From Bacteroidales bacterium (GTDB taxonomy: Bacteria; Bacteroidota; Bacteroidia; Bacteroidales; UBA3824), in assembly GCA_017645985.1 (NCBI GenBank), contig JAGCNK010000179.1, forward strand, positions 1-16,734: 16,734 bases of DNA. Direction: 5' to 3'. The notes under the pieces were generated by a model. The model was not told where the DNA came from and ran no database searches. It saw only the letters and a list, made by a program, of their open reading frames with translations. Position 1 is the first letter of the stretch, and each line of letters starts with the position of its first letter. Below, in pieces: positions 1-7,990 of this stretch. A program made the translations under genes and the position numbers.

Positions 1-1
1 T

Positions 2-2659
2 GTGATAGCAAAGATAAAGAATTTTGTAGTAAAACACCCCATCGTGGCGGTGATTTTTTTGGTAGTTTTGGCGGGAGTGCTGTCGATGTACGGTTTTTTC
101 TCGGGCGAATACCTTTTTTATTTTACGGGACTTGCCGATGACACGTGTTGTTTGCAGATGGTAAATCAGATGCAGTCGGAACGATATGCCACCGAGGGCA
201 TCACCGCAGCTTATTCGTTTACCTATGGAATGGGCGACGCCTTGGGCAGCGGAAGCGTTAACGTAGAGCCAGTTACCTATCTGGTGCAGCTGATGAGGCG
301 TTTTGTCAATCTCTTTGTGCCTGTCGACGCCGGTGCGCGTTCGGTCGAGAACTTCTATTTCCAGTTTCTCATCTCCTTTTTGGGCACTGCGCTGTTTACT
401 TTCCTATGGCTCAGAACTTTGAATGTGAGCAAATACTCCTCCACGCTCTTTTCGCTTATAGTTGCTTTTTCTGGCAGCATTGTGGTGCTATCTATTTGGC
501 GAATTGAGGGCTTTGGTTTCAATATGGCGTTCTATCTCTTTGCCTTTGAGCAACTTCTCGTTAAGAAACGTCCTTATTTCTTCCCCTTTGCGGTGATTGC
601 GTTCGCCGGTGCGCCATTCTTCCTTTATTTGGCGTCGTTGTTTCTCCTTATCTATATGATAATGAGGTTTGTGGTTATGAAGGCAAACTTCAAGTCCATA
701 CTCTCCACCTGCGTTTGGATATTTGTTTTGGGACTCGCGGGTATGCTTGTGGGCTTTCCCGACACCATCAACTCGTTGATTACCCAGCTCAACACCCCCA
801 GGTTTGCAGGCAATGTGGGATTCTCAGCCTCGGCACCGTCTAATATGCTGATCGACGGCTCTATGGGCGTCACCACAATTCTCCGCCTCTTTGCCAACGA
901 TATTCCCGGCAACGATTTTTCTTTGGGCGAATGGAACAACTATCTTGAAGCTCCCGCCTTTTATTCGGGACTTCTCACCCTGCTGCTCTTGCCGCAGATT
1001 TTCCAGTTTCTCAACCGCCGCAAACAGATTGCTTACGGCAGTTTTCTGGCATTTTGGGCAGCTGTGATGATTTTTCCGCCGTTGCGCCGCGCCATCGTGC
1101 TCTACGCCGGCGACTATTACCGCTACGGTATCGACTTCTTTATCACCTTTGCTATGATATTTGTGGCGGCTCAGTCGATGTCGCTTGTGGAGAATCTCAA
1201 ACGTATCAGCGTGCCTGTGCTTGCGGGTTCGCTTGTGGTTTGTGTGATAGCGCTTTACGGTGCTGCCAATAGCGAATTAATGGTGAATACCTCCACGTTG
1301 AAATCAAACGTTGTCTATTTTGTCATCGTATTCTTGGTGCTTCACGCCGGAGTGCTGATGTGGAGCGCAAGTTGCACCAATAGGCAACTGTTTAAGATTG
1401 TGCAGGTTGTGCTGGTGGTGGTTGAAGTTTCGTTTTTAACATACTCCACGTTCGACGGCCGCGACACAGTATCAAGAATTGAGTTTGACCTCAACCGCAA
1501 CGGCATTTACGACGGCACGGAGAAGATTGTGGCAAAGATGAAACAGACCGAGCCTGCGAAGTTTTTCCGTATGGAAAAAGATTACAAGTCGTCGCGCCAG
1601 ATACACTCAAACCTCAACGAGGCAACCGCTCTGGGCTATTTTGGAACGAAGAATTACAACTCGTTTAACCAACCCTATTATATTAAATTTCTCAGCAACA
1701 CGGGTCACATTGCGCCGTATATCGAATCGGAAACACGCTGGATTTCAGGCCTCGGACGCGATCCTCTCTGCCTTTCGTTCGCAGGTGTGAAATATTACCT
1801 CACCAAATCGGACACTATGATGGCTCGTATGCCTATTTGCCAGCCCTACGACACTATCAACGGCATCCACGTAATCAAAATCGACAAGACCCTGCCGCTC
1901 GGATTTACTGTAGACCGATATGTCACAGCATCTGATTTTAAGAAACTTATATCGTTCCGCATAGAAAACTCACATATCGACAACGTTTCGTCTACGCTCG
2001 ATTATCTTGGAGTGTTGCCGTCGCAGAAATTTGACGTGATGGAAAACCTCCGCAAGCTTGTGGGACGTGAGTTTGGCACTGCCGACAGTCTCTATATGGC
2101 TGTTCGCGACGCTTGTCCGGGTGTGCCGTGGATGATGGTGGCGCAGAACCTTTACCATAGTTCTATCGACAACTTTATGGCCAACGAGGCTTTGATAGCG
2201 TCGTTTGTCTACGAAGACGATTCGCAAATCGACACCACGCTCTTTACCAGGGTGGATATCAACAACACAAATTTGATCACTCCTGTGGAACAGTTCACCA
2301 CTCCGCTGTTTGATTCGTTGTACAATTATGCCAATAGAGAATCGCTTGAGATAACAGATTTTAAACAGGATGATATAAAGGGAAACTTGAATGTTTCAAA
2401 AGACAAGTTCCTGGTGCTGACCATTCCCTACGACAAGAACTGGACTCTCACTCTCGACGGCGCGGAAAAGGAATTGAAGCTTTGCGACTTTGGTTTTTCG
2501 GGTGCTGAGATTCCCGCCGGAAACCATTCGGTAGAGTTAACATATCAGAACAAGACCTCGAAACAGTTCAACGTCCTGAAAATAACCCTCGCACTGTTGC
2601 TTTGGGCGTTTGTGGCTGGTGTTATCTTCTATAGAAAGAAGAAAGGCATACCTTTGTAG
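2..2659 (+). CDS. YfhO-family polytopic membrane protein (GT-C-like)
   Basis: The 885-residue product is a large integral membrane protein resembling the bacterial YfhO family. The first membrane segment is at about residues 13-36, an acidic loop with an ADDTCCLQ motif follows, then many hydrophobic helices to about residue 480. A large extracytoplasmic region covers about 490-850, and a final helix at about 857-876 is followed by a basic KKK tail. This matches a GT-C-type layout. Some Firmicutes YfhO proteins are linked to glycosylation of cell-envelope polymers; the substrate in Bacteroidetes is unknown, so a role in lipid-linked glycan transfer is inference. The first codon is a GTG at the window edge. 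Only 12 residues precede the first helix, so this may be the true start, but an upstream start cannot be excluded. No promoter is visible. leuS follows 125 bp downstream with its own promoter candidate, so the two are probably not strictly co-transcribed. Confidence 0.75.
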   Translation: MIAKIKNFVVKHPIVAVIFLVVLAGVLSMYGFFSGEYLFYFTGLADDTCCLQMVNQMQSERYATEGITAAYSFTYGMGDALGSGSVNVEPVTYLVQLMRRFVNLFVPVDAGARSVENFYFQFLISFLGTALFTFLWLRTLNVSKYSSTLFSLIVAFSGSIVVLSIWRIEGFGFNMAFYLFAFEQLLVKKRPYFFPFAVIAFAGAPFFLYLASLFLLIYMIMRFVVMKANFKSILSTCVWIFVLGLAGMLVGFPDTINSLITQLNTPRFAGNVGFSASAPSNMLIDGSMGVTTILRLFANDIPGNDFSLGEWNNYLEAPAFYSGLLTLLLLPQIFQFLNRRKQIAYGSFLAFWAAVMIFPPLRRAIVLYAGDYYRYGIDFFITFAMIFVAAQSMSLVENLKRISVPVLAGSLVVCVIALYGAANSELMVNTSTLKSNVVYFVIVFLVLHAGVLMWSASCTNRQLFKIVQVVLVVVEVSFLTYSTFDGRDTVSRIEFDLNRNGIYDGTEKIVAKMKQTEPAKFFRMEKDYKSSRQIHSNLNEATALGYFGTKNYNSFNQPYYIKFLSNTGHIAPYIESETRWISGLGRDPLCLSFAGVKYYLTKSDTMMARMPICQPYDTINGIHVIKIDKTLPLGFTVDRYVTASDFKKLISFRIENSHIDNVSSTLDYLGVLPSQKFDVMENLRKLVGREFGTADSLYMAVRDACPGVPWMMVAQNLYHSSIDNFMANEALIASFVYEDDSQIDTTLFTRVDINNTNLITPVEQFTTPLFDSLYNYANRESLEITDFKQDDIKGNLNVSKDKFLVLTIPYDKNWTLTLDGAEKELKLCDFGFSGAEIPAGNHSVELTYQNKTSKQFNVLKITLALLLWAFVAGVIFYRKKKGIPL

Positions 2660-2661
2660 CG

Positions 2662-2688
2662 GTTAATTACACCTTATATATAATTAAC
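2662..2688. repeat. AT-rich inverted repeat after the YfhO gene
   Basis: GTTAATTA (2662-2669) and TAATTAAC (2681-2688) are perfect 8-bp inverted arms around an 11-nt loop, starting two bases after the stop codon of the upstream gene. There is no T tract, so it is a poor intrinsic terminator. It could be a weak 3' end stem, a protein-binding site, or chance in AT-rich DNA. Confidence 0.3.
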
Positions 2689-2733
2689 ACAATAATAAAT
2701 TCCATTAATGTTACTCTTTTTAAAAAAAAGATT

Positions 2734-2741
2734 TAACTTTG
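2734..2741 (+). promoter_or_regulatory. Candidate -7 element for leuS
   Basis: TAACTTTG matches the Bacteroidetes -7 consensus TANNTTTG exactly, 43 bp before the leuS ATG. At the expected -33 distance only TTAC is present (2711-2714), so the upstream element is weak. The predicted transcript would have an A-rich leader of about 35 nt. Confidence 0.5.
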
Positions 2742-2784
2742 CCGAAAATAAAAAAAGCATAAAGTTGTAAGATTTTTAACAGAC

Positions 2785-5550
2785 ATGGAATATAACCACC
2801 GCGACATCGAAGCTTATTGGCAGGAGTATTGGGACGAAAATGGAACTTTCATTGTTTCCAACAAGTCGGACCGCCCAAAATATTATGTATTAGACATGTT
2901 TCCCTATCCTTCGGGAGCCGGTCTTCACGTAGGACATCCCTTAGGATACATTGCATCAGATATTTACAGCCGTTACAAAAGGCTCAAAGGTTTCAACGTG
3001 CTTCACCCGATGGGTTACGACGCATTTGGTCTTCCCGCCGAGCAGTACGCCATTCAAACTGGACAGCATCCCGCAGTTACAACAGAAAACAATATCACAC
3101 GCTACCGTTCGCAGTTGAAAAAAATCGGCTTCTCTTACGACTGGAGCCGCGAATTGCGCACGTGCGACCCTGAATATTACAAATGGACCCAGTGGGCGTT
3201 CCTTCAGATGTACGGTCATTGGTACAACAACGACACCCAGAAGGCAGAGCCCATCGCCACTCTTACAGCAGAGTTTGAGCGCAATGGCAATAAGAACGTA
3301 AACGCAGCCCACAGCGAAGTGCCCACTTTCCCCGCCGAAGTGTGGAACGGCATGAGCGAGGACGAAAAGGCCGCTGTGTTAGACTCTTACCGCCTGGCAT
3401 ACCGCGCCAAGACTATGGTAAACTGGTGTCCCAAGCTCGGAACAGTGCTTGCCAACGACGAGGTAAAAGACGGACTTTCGGAACGCGGAGGCTATCCTGT
3501 GATTCAGAAGCCTATGATTCAGTGGCTTTTGAGAGTTTCGGCTTACGCAGAACGCTTGCTTGAGGGCCTCGACCGTATCGACTGGTCAGACTCGCTCAAA
3601 GATATGCAGCGCAACTGGATTGGCCGCAGCGAGGGTTGCGAGATGTTTTTCGACGTTGCCGACAGCGAAACCAAACTTAAGATTTTCACCACACGTCCCG
3701 ATACTATATACGGTGTAACATTTATGGTGCTTGCTCCTGAGAGCGAGTATGTTGACCTCGTTACCACCGCCGAATACCGCGAGGCTGTGCAGCAATACCG
3801 CGACGACGCCGGCAAACGTACCGAGCGCGAGCGTATGGCCGACACTCACTCAGTAAGCGGACAGTTTACAGGTGCTTACGCCATCAACCCCTTCACCGGC
3901 GACCGTATTCCTATCTGGATCAGCGACTACGTATTGGTTGGCTACGGTACTGGCGCCATTATGGCAGTGCCCGCCCACGACAGCCGCGACTACGCTTTTG
4001 CTAAATATTTCAACCTCCCCATCATACCTGTAATCGAAGGTGCCGACGTGTCGGAACAATCTTACGACGCAAAAGAGGGCACTATGATGAACAGCGGATT
4101 GTTCAACGGATTGTCGGTAGTGGAGGCCAAGAAGGCTGCCATACTCGAAGTGGAGAAACTCGGCGTAGGCAACCGCAAGGTCAACTACCGTCTGCGCGAC
4201 GCTATCTTCAGCCGTCAGCGTTACTGGGGCGAACCATTCCCCGTATATTACAAAGACGGAAAAGTTCAGACTCTCGACATCACCAAGCTGCCGTTGCAGC
4301 TGCCCGAGGTTGACTCTTATCTTCCCACCGAAAACGGAGAACCTCCTTTGAGCCGCGCCGCCGACTGGAAAACTCCCGAAGGCTATCCTTACGAAACAAG
4401 CACAATGCCCGGTTTCGCAGGTTCGTCGGCTTACTATCTCCGCTATATGAATCCCGACAACACCAACGCGCTGGTGTCGAAAGAGGCCAACGAGTACTGG
4501 CAGGATGTGGACCTCTACATCGGAGGCACCGAGCACGCTGTGGGACACCTTATATATTCGCGCTTCTGGAACAAGTTCCTTTACGACCTCGGCGTGGTTT
4601 GCAAAGACGAACCATTCAAACGCCTGGTAAACCAAGGTATGATTCAGGGACGCAGCAATTTCGTATACAGAATAAAAGGTACAAACCAGTTTGTCTCTTA
4701 CGGACTTAAAGACCAGTTTGACACTACCGAAATACACGTTGACGTCAACATAGTAAAGAACGACGTACTCGACCTCGAAGCCTTCAAGCAGTGGCGTCCC
4801 GAATATGCCAACGCTCAGTTTGTGCTCGAAGACGGCAAATATATCTGCGGATACGCTATCGAGAAGATGAGCAAGTCGATGTACAACGTTGTTAATCCCG
4901 ACTACATCGTGGAACGCTACGGCGCCGACACATTGCGTCTTTACGAAATGTTCCTCGGACCTATCCAGCAGTCGAAACCCTGGGACACTGGCGGCATCGA
5001 AGGCGTTTACCGTTTCCTCAACAAGCTGTGGAGATTGTTCTTCAACAACGACGGCAACTTTGAGGTATCTGACGACCAGCCCGTAGAGGCAGAGTTGAAG
5101 ATACTCAACAAGACCCTCAAAAAAGTGGAGAGCGACATCATCGAACTTTCTTACAACACATCCGTAAGCCAGTTTATGGTGTGCGTCAACGAGCTCACCT
5201 CGCTCAAGTGCAACAAGCGTGCGATACTCGAACCGCTGGTTATCAGCCTGTCACCCTTTGCACCTCACATTGCCGAGGAACTTTGGAAACAGCTGGGGCA
5301 CAACCAGTCGATCACATTCGCCACATTCCCGCAGGTGGACGAGCGCTACACCGTGGACTCTACCAAGTGCTACCCGATTGCGTTCAACGGCAAGACCAAG
5401 TTCACCCTCGACCTTCCCGCAGCAGCCGGCAAGGACGAAATCGAAAAACTGGTCCGCGACAACGACCGTTTCCAAAAAACAATCGAAGGCAAAACCATCG
5501 TCAAGGTGATTATTGTTCCGGGCAAAATGGTAAACTTTGTAGTTAAATAA
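2785..5550 (+). CDS. leuS: Leucyl-tRNA synthetase (EC 6.1.1.4)
   Basis: This cytoplasmic class I synthetase joins leucine to tRNA-Leu using ATP. The product is 921 residues, somewhat longer than the ~860 of E. coli LeuRS and reasonable for Bacteroidales. The class I signature HVGH is at residues 48-51, inside FPYPSGAGLHVGHPLGY. The CP1 editing domain shows the threonine-rich TTRPDTIYG motif (302-310) and the AHDSRD motif (397-402), whose conserved Asp binds the mischarged amino group in the family, so post-transfer editing looks intact. The second signature, KMSKS, is at 694-698, preceded by an insertion (about 630-690) resembling the leucine-specific domain. The anticodon-binding and C-terminal domains follow and end in VVK. 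The start is supported by the usual N-terminal MEYNHRDIEAYWQEYW. prs follows after 57 bp. Its cognate tRNA-Leu(CAA) is also in this window, but not in the same unit. Confidence 0.98.
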   Translation: MEYNHRDIEAYWQEYWDENGTFIVSNKSDRPKYYVLDMFPYPSGAGLHVGHPLGYIASDIYSRYKRLKGFNVLHPMGYDAFGLPAEQYAIQTGQHPAVTTENNITRYRSQLKKIGFSYDWSRELRTCDPEYYKWTQWAFLQMYGHWYNNDTQKAEPIATLTAEFERNGNKNVNAAHSEVPTFPAEVWNGMSEDEKAAVLDSYRLAYRAKTMVNWCPKLGTVLANDEVKDGLSERGGYPVIQKPMIQWLLRVSAYAERLLEGLDRIDWSDSLKDMQRNWIGRSEGCEMFFDVADSETKLKIFTTRPDTIYGVTFMVLAPESEYVDLVTTAEYREAVQQYRDDAGKRTERERMADTHSVSGQFTGAYAINPFTGDRIPIWISDYVLVGYGTGAIMAVPAHDSRDYAFAKYFNLPIIPVIEGADVSEQSYDAKEGTMMNSGLFNGLSVVEAKKAAILEVEKLGVGNRKVNYRLRDAIFSRQRYWGEPFPVYYKDGKVQTLDITKLPLQLPEVDSYLPTENGEPPLSRAADWKTPEGYPYETSTMPGFAGSSAYYLRYMNPDNTNALVSKEANEYWQDVDLYIGGTEHAVGHLIYSRFWNKFLYDLGVVCKDEPFKRLVNQGMIQGRSNFVYRIKGTNQFVSYGLKDQFDTTEIHVDVNIVKNDVLDLEAFKQWRPEYANAQFVLEDGKYICGYAIEKMSKSMYNVVNPDYIVERYGADTLRLYEMFLGPIQQSKPWDTGGIEGVYRFLNKLWRLFFNNDGNFEVSDDQPVEAELKILNKTLKKVESDIIELSYNTSVSQFMVCVNELTSLKCNKRAILEPLVISLSPFAPHIAEELWKQLGHNQSITFATFPQVDERYTVDSTKCYPIAFNGKTKFTLDLPAAAGKDEIEKLVRDNDRFQKTIEGKTIVKVIIVPGKMVNFVVK

Positions 5551-5558
5551 GGATAGAA

Positions 5559-5585
5559 AACAAATTGACATTCAATCTATTTGTT
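5559..5585 (+). other. Weak hairpin between leuS and prs
   Basis: AACAAA (5559-5564) pairs with TTTGTT (5580-5585), and inside it TTGA (5565-5568) can pair with TCAA (5572-5575) around a 3-nt loop, leaving a 4-nt bulge. The stem is AU-only apart from three GC pairs and has no T tract, so it is a poor terminator. No clear promoter is seen in the 57-bp gap, and leuS and prs may be co-transcribed. Confidence 0.25.
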
Positions 5586-5607
5586 ATAGATATAAAAATC
5601 AAATAAA

Positions 5608-6549
5608 ATGGCATCAAGTTCTAACATCAAAATTTTTTCGGGAACCACATCGCTCTACCTTTCAGAGCAGATAGCCAAAGCCTACGGCACCACTCTCGGA
5701 AACGTAACAATGAACCATTACAGCGACGGCGAGTATCAGCCGAGTTTGAACGAAACAGTGCGCGGTTCGTATGTGTTTATCGTGCAGTCGACATTCACAC
5801 CTGCCGACAACCTGTTTGAGTTGCTCCTTATGATCGACGCCGCACGCAGAGCCTCGGCTTACAAAATCGCAGCCGTTATTCCTTACTTCGGATTCGCCCG
5901 TCAGGACCGCAAAGACAAACCGCGTGTGGCCATCGGCGCGAAACTGATTGCCAACCTGCTCACCAAGGCGGGTGTAGACCGCATTATTACGATGGATTTG
6001 CATGCCGACCAGATTCAGGGATTTTTCGACGTGCCGGTTGACCATCTCTACTCATCGACTATCTTTGTGCCCTTTATCAATTCGTTGAAGTTAGAAAACC
6101 TTGTAGTTGCTTCGCCCGACATAGGCGGCAGCAAACGCGCCAACACTTACAGCAAGTTCCTCCAAGTGCCTATGGTCATCTGCCACAAGTACCGCGAGAA
6201 AGCCAACGAGGTGAGCGAGATGACTGTTATCGGCGATGTGAAAGGCAAGAACGTGATCATCATCGACGACATTATCGACACCGCCGGCACACTCTCAAAG
6301 GCTGCCGACCTTATGATGGGTCAGGGCGCGTTGAGCGTTAGGGCTTTTATCACACACCCTGTGCTTTCGGGTCCCGCTTACGACCGTATCACCGAGTCGA
6401 AACTCACCGAACTTTACGTTACCGACACCATACCTCTGAAAAAACCGCATCCCAAAATCAAGGTGCTCACAGTAGCCAACCTCTTTGCCGATGTTATCAA
6501 GAAGGTGTTCACATGTCAGTCGATAAGCGACACTTCTTATTACAAATAG
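5608..6549 (+). CDS. prs: Ribose-phosphate pyrophosphokinase (PRPP synthetase, EC 2.7.6.1)
   Basis: This enzyme transfers pyrophosphate from ATP to ribose 5-phosphate, making PRPP for purine, pyrimidine, NAD, histidine and tryptophan synthesis in the cytoplasm. The 313-residue length is typical of class I PRPP synthetases. The ATP-site stretch ARQDRKDKPR includes R98-Q99-D100-R101-K102. The flexible-loop/Mg region MDLHADQIQGFF carries the conserved His at residue 132. The PRPP-binding loop VIIIDDIIDTAGT spans residues 216-228 and has both acidic residues (D220, D221). The ATG start is preceded by A-rich DNA (ATCAAATAAA) with no Shine-Dalgarno sequence. It lies 57 bp after leuS with no convincing promoter between them. 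A strong intrinsic terminator follows within 25 bp of the stop, so the transcript ends here. Confidence 0.98.
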   Translation: MASSSNIKIFSGTTSLYLSEQIAKAYGTTLGNVTMNHYSDGEYQPSLNETVRGSYVFIVQSTFTPADNLFELLLMIDAARRASAYKIAAVIPYFGFARQDRKDKPRVAIGAKLIANLLTKAGVDRIITMDLHADQIQGFFDVPVDHLYSSTIFVPFINSLKLENLVVASPDIGGSKRANTYSKFLQVPMVICHKYREKANEVSEMTVIGDVKGKNVIIIDDIIDTAGTLSKAADLMMGQGALSVRAFITHPVLSGPAYDRITESKLTELYVTDTIPLKKPHPKIKVLTVANLFADVIKKVFTCQSISDTSYYK

Positions 6550-6569
6550 GATAAAATCTCATAAATGAA

Positions 6570-6597
6570 GGCTGCCGGGATTCGGCGGCCTTTTTTT
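6570..6597 (+). terminator. Rho-independent terminator of prs
   Basis: GGCTGCCG (6570-6577) pairs with CGGCGGCC (6583-6590) over 8 bp with one G-U, around a GGATT loop, and is followed directly by seven T residues (6591-6597). It isolates the prs unit from the rplY promoter that begins 24 bp further on. Confidence 0.92.
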
Positions 6598-6620
6598 GTG
6601 CCAATTTTTCCCCTTATTTT

Positions 6621-6652
6621 TTTGATTAATCGAAAAATAACTTGTAATTTTG
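6621..6652 (+). promoter_or_regulatory. Consensus Bacteroidetes promoter for the rplY operon
   Basis: TTTG (6621-6624) and TAATTTTG (6645-6652) are exact matches to the -33 and -7 elements, with 20 nt between them. Transcription should start near 6659, giving a leader of roughly 95 nt before the rplY ATG. This is one of the two best promoters in the window. Confidence 0.85.
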
Positions 6653-6658
6653 CAGCCG

Positions 6659-6755
6659 AATTTTCCAATGGGGCGGTGTGCCGCCCGTGCGATGGGAAAT
6701 TGAGTAAACTATATTTATTAACGCTCAATTTTGAGTAACACAAATTTTTAATTAA
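6659..6755 (+). promoter_or_regulatory. Structured 5' leader of rplY with alternative pairings
   Basis: The leader can form P1, AATTTTCCA (6659-6667) with TGGGAAATT (6693-6701), 9 bp with one G-U. P1 encloses a perfect hairpin, GGGCGG (6671-6676) TGTG CCGCCC (6681-6686). The 3' arm of P1 overlaps AAATTGAG (6697-6704), which can instead pair with CTCAATTT (6724-6731). That arm can in turn pair with TGAG (6732-6735) through CTCA (6724-6727). TTGAGTAA is repeated directly at 6701-6708 and 6731-6738, flanking the shared complement. This layout suggests a switch or a protein-binding leader, as in autoregulated ribosomal-protein genes. L25 as the ligand is inference. Confidence 0.5.
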
Positions 6756-7346
6756 ATGAAAGTATTTGAAATTAAAGGTACTAAGAGAGAAAACATCGGT
6801 ACCAAGTTTGCGAAAGACATCCGCAAAGAGGGTCTCGTTCCCTGCGTAGCTTACTGCGCCGACAAACACATCGACTTCACCGTTTCGAAGAAAGAAATCA
6901 ACGGAGCTATCTTCACTCCCGAAGTTTTCATCATCAAAATCGAAATCGACGGCACTGTTTACAACACCGTTATCAAAGACATGCAGTTCCACCCCGTTAC
7001 CGACGAGGTAATGCACATCGACTTCTACATCTTCAACGATGAGCAGGAAATCACAGTTAAGCTTCCCGTTGTATTCGAAGGCCACGCTCCTGGTGTTAAG
7101 GCCGGTGGTAAGCTCAAAACAGCTGCCCGCAAGCTCAAAGTTACCGGCAAGGCTGCTAACCTTCCTGAAAGAATCATCGTCAGCATCGCCGAACTCGAAC
7201 TCGAACAGCAGATCAAGGTTCACGACCTCCATTTCGACAACTACCGTATCTCTGATCCCCAGGATATGCTTCTCTGCCGCATCGTAGCTACACGTGCTAC
7301 TCAGCAGGCTGCTGCTGCCGACGATGGCAAAAAGAAAAAGAAATAG
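6756..7346 (+). CDS. rplY: Ribosomal protein bL25, Ctc/TL5 long form
   Basis: bL25 binds 5S rRNA in the large ribosomal subunit. The 196-residue product is the long Ctc/TL5 form: an N-terminal L25 5S-binding domain (about 1-90, starting MKVFEIKGTKRENIGTK) followed by the C-terminal beta-rich Ctc domain (about 95-180). A linker rich in Ala/Asp and a KKKKK tail end the protein. In Bacillus the homologue Ctc is a general-stress protein; stress control here is not shown by the sequence. The start follows AT-rich DNA (ATTTTTAATTAA) without a Shine-Dalgarno sequence, and there is a strong promoter and structured leader upstream. It heads a likely operon with pth and the S4 protein, a gene order known in many bacteria (ctc-pth). 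A palindromic hairpin lies between rplY and pth and may reduce downstream expression. Confidence 0.96.
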   Translation: MKVFEIKGTKRENIGTKFAKDIRKEGLVPCVAYCADKHIDFTVSKKEINGAIFTPEVFIIKIEIDGTVYNTVIKDMQFHPVTDEVMHIDFYIFNDEQEITVKLPVVFEGHAPGVKAGGKLKTAARKLKVTGKAANLPERIIVSIAELELEQQIKVHDLHFDNYRISDPQDMLLCRIVATRATQQAAAADDGKKKKK

Positions 7347-7368
7347 TTTGATTTGATAATTTGTATCG

Positions 7369-7394
7369 TAGGGGCGGATGTAAATTCGCCCCTA
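7369..7394 (+). repeat. GTAGGGGCG palindrome between rplY and pth
   Basis: TAGGGGCG (7369-7376) pairs perfectly with CGCCCCTA (7387-7394). The stem can extend by an A-T and a G-U pair around a TGTAAA loop. It is followed by TTTAAT, not a clean T tract, so it would be a partial terminator or a processing/stability stem. It ends 19 bp before the pth ATG, leaving no room for a downstream promoter. The arm sequence matches two other palindromes here (8449-8481 and 12804-12829). Confidence 0.7.
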
Positions 7395-7413
7395 TTTAAT
7401 ATATGGTTGACTC

Positions 7414-7980
7414 ATGATGAAATACCTTATCGTTGGTCTCGGCAATATCGGCGCCGAATACGAAAACACACGTCACAACATCGGTTTCAAAATGGCCGAC
7501 GCCCTTGCGGCAGATGCGGGAGCGTCGTTTGAGAGCGGCAGGTACGCGTCGGTGGCGCAGTTCAAATACCGTGGCAACCCCGTAACGCTGATAAAGCCCA
7601 CCACGTTTATGAACCTCAGCGGCAAGGCTGTGAGCTACTGGCTCAAGGAGGAGAACATACCTGTGGAGAACCTTATGGTGTGTGTCGACGACCTTGCGCT
7701 GCCATTCGGCGTTATACGTATCAGGCAAAACGGCAGCGAGGCTGGACACAACGGACTTAAAAATATCACCGAAATGCTTGGCACTCAGCAGTATGCCCGT
7801 CTGAGATTCGGCATAGGCAACGATTTTGCCAAAGGTCACCAGGTGGATTTTGTGCTGGGCAAATGGAGCTTCGAGGAGCTCAAGCGCATAGGCGAGCGCA
7901 CCAAGGTAACCACCGAGGCGCTTTACAGCTTTATCACCAACGGCGTGCAGCGCACAATGAATACGTTTAACGGCAAATAA
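7414..7980 (+). CDS. pth: Peptidyl-tRNA hydrolase (EC 3.1.1.29)
   Basis: Pth cleaves the ester bond of peptidyl-tRNAs that drop off the ribosome, recycling tRNA in the cytoplasm. The 188-residue length is typical. The N-terminal core is KYLIVGLGNIGAEYENTRHN: Asn11 and the catalytic His21 align with N10 and H20 of the E. coli enzyme. VDDLALPFG carries the conserved Asp, and GSEAGHNGLKNI the conserved His/Asn loop that contacts the tRNA. The motif is LGNIG rather than LGNPG, a mild change. Two adjacent ATGs begin the gene (7414 and 7417). The second gives the usual MKYLIVGLGN start, so the product may be 187 residues. The S4 protein gene begins 10 bp after the stop, so the pair is almost certainly one transcript, and readthrough from rplY is the simplest way to express it. 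Confidence 0.97.
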   Translation: MMKYLIVGLGNIGAEYENTRHNIGFKMADALAADAGASFESGRYASVAQFKYRGNPVTLIKPTTFMNLSGKAVSYWLKEENIPVENLMVCVDDLALPFGVIRIRQNGSEAGHNGLKNITEMLGTQQYARLRFGIGNDFAKGHQVDFVLGKWSFEELKRIGERTKVTTEALYSFITNGVQRTMNTFNGK

Positions 7981-7990
7981 ACTTACTACT

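Noticed and set aside
3850..4737. 295-codon open frame antisense to leuS
   Set aside because: It is an antisense shadow of a strongly conserved synthetase, with no promoter, leader or recognisable domain.
6540..7232. 230-codon frame antisense to rplY and its leader
   Set aside because: It runs through the prs terminator, the rplY promoter and rplY itself, and is an out-of-frame shadow.
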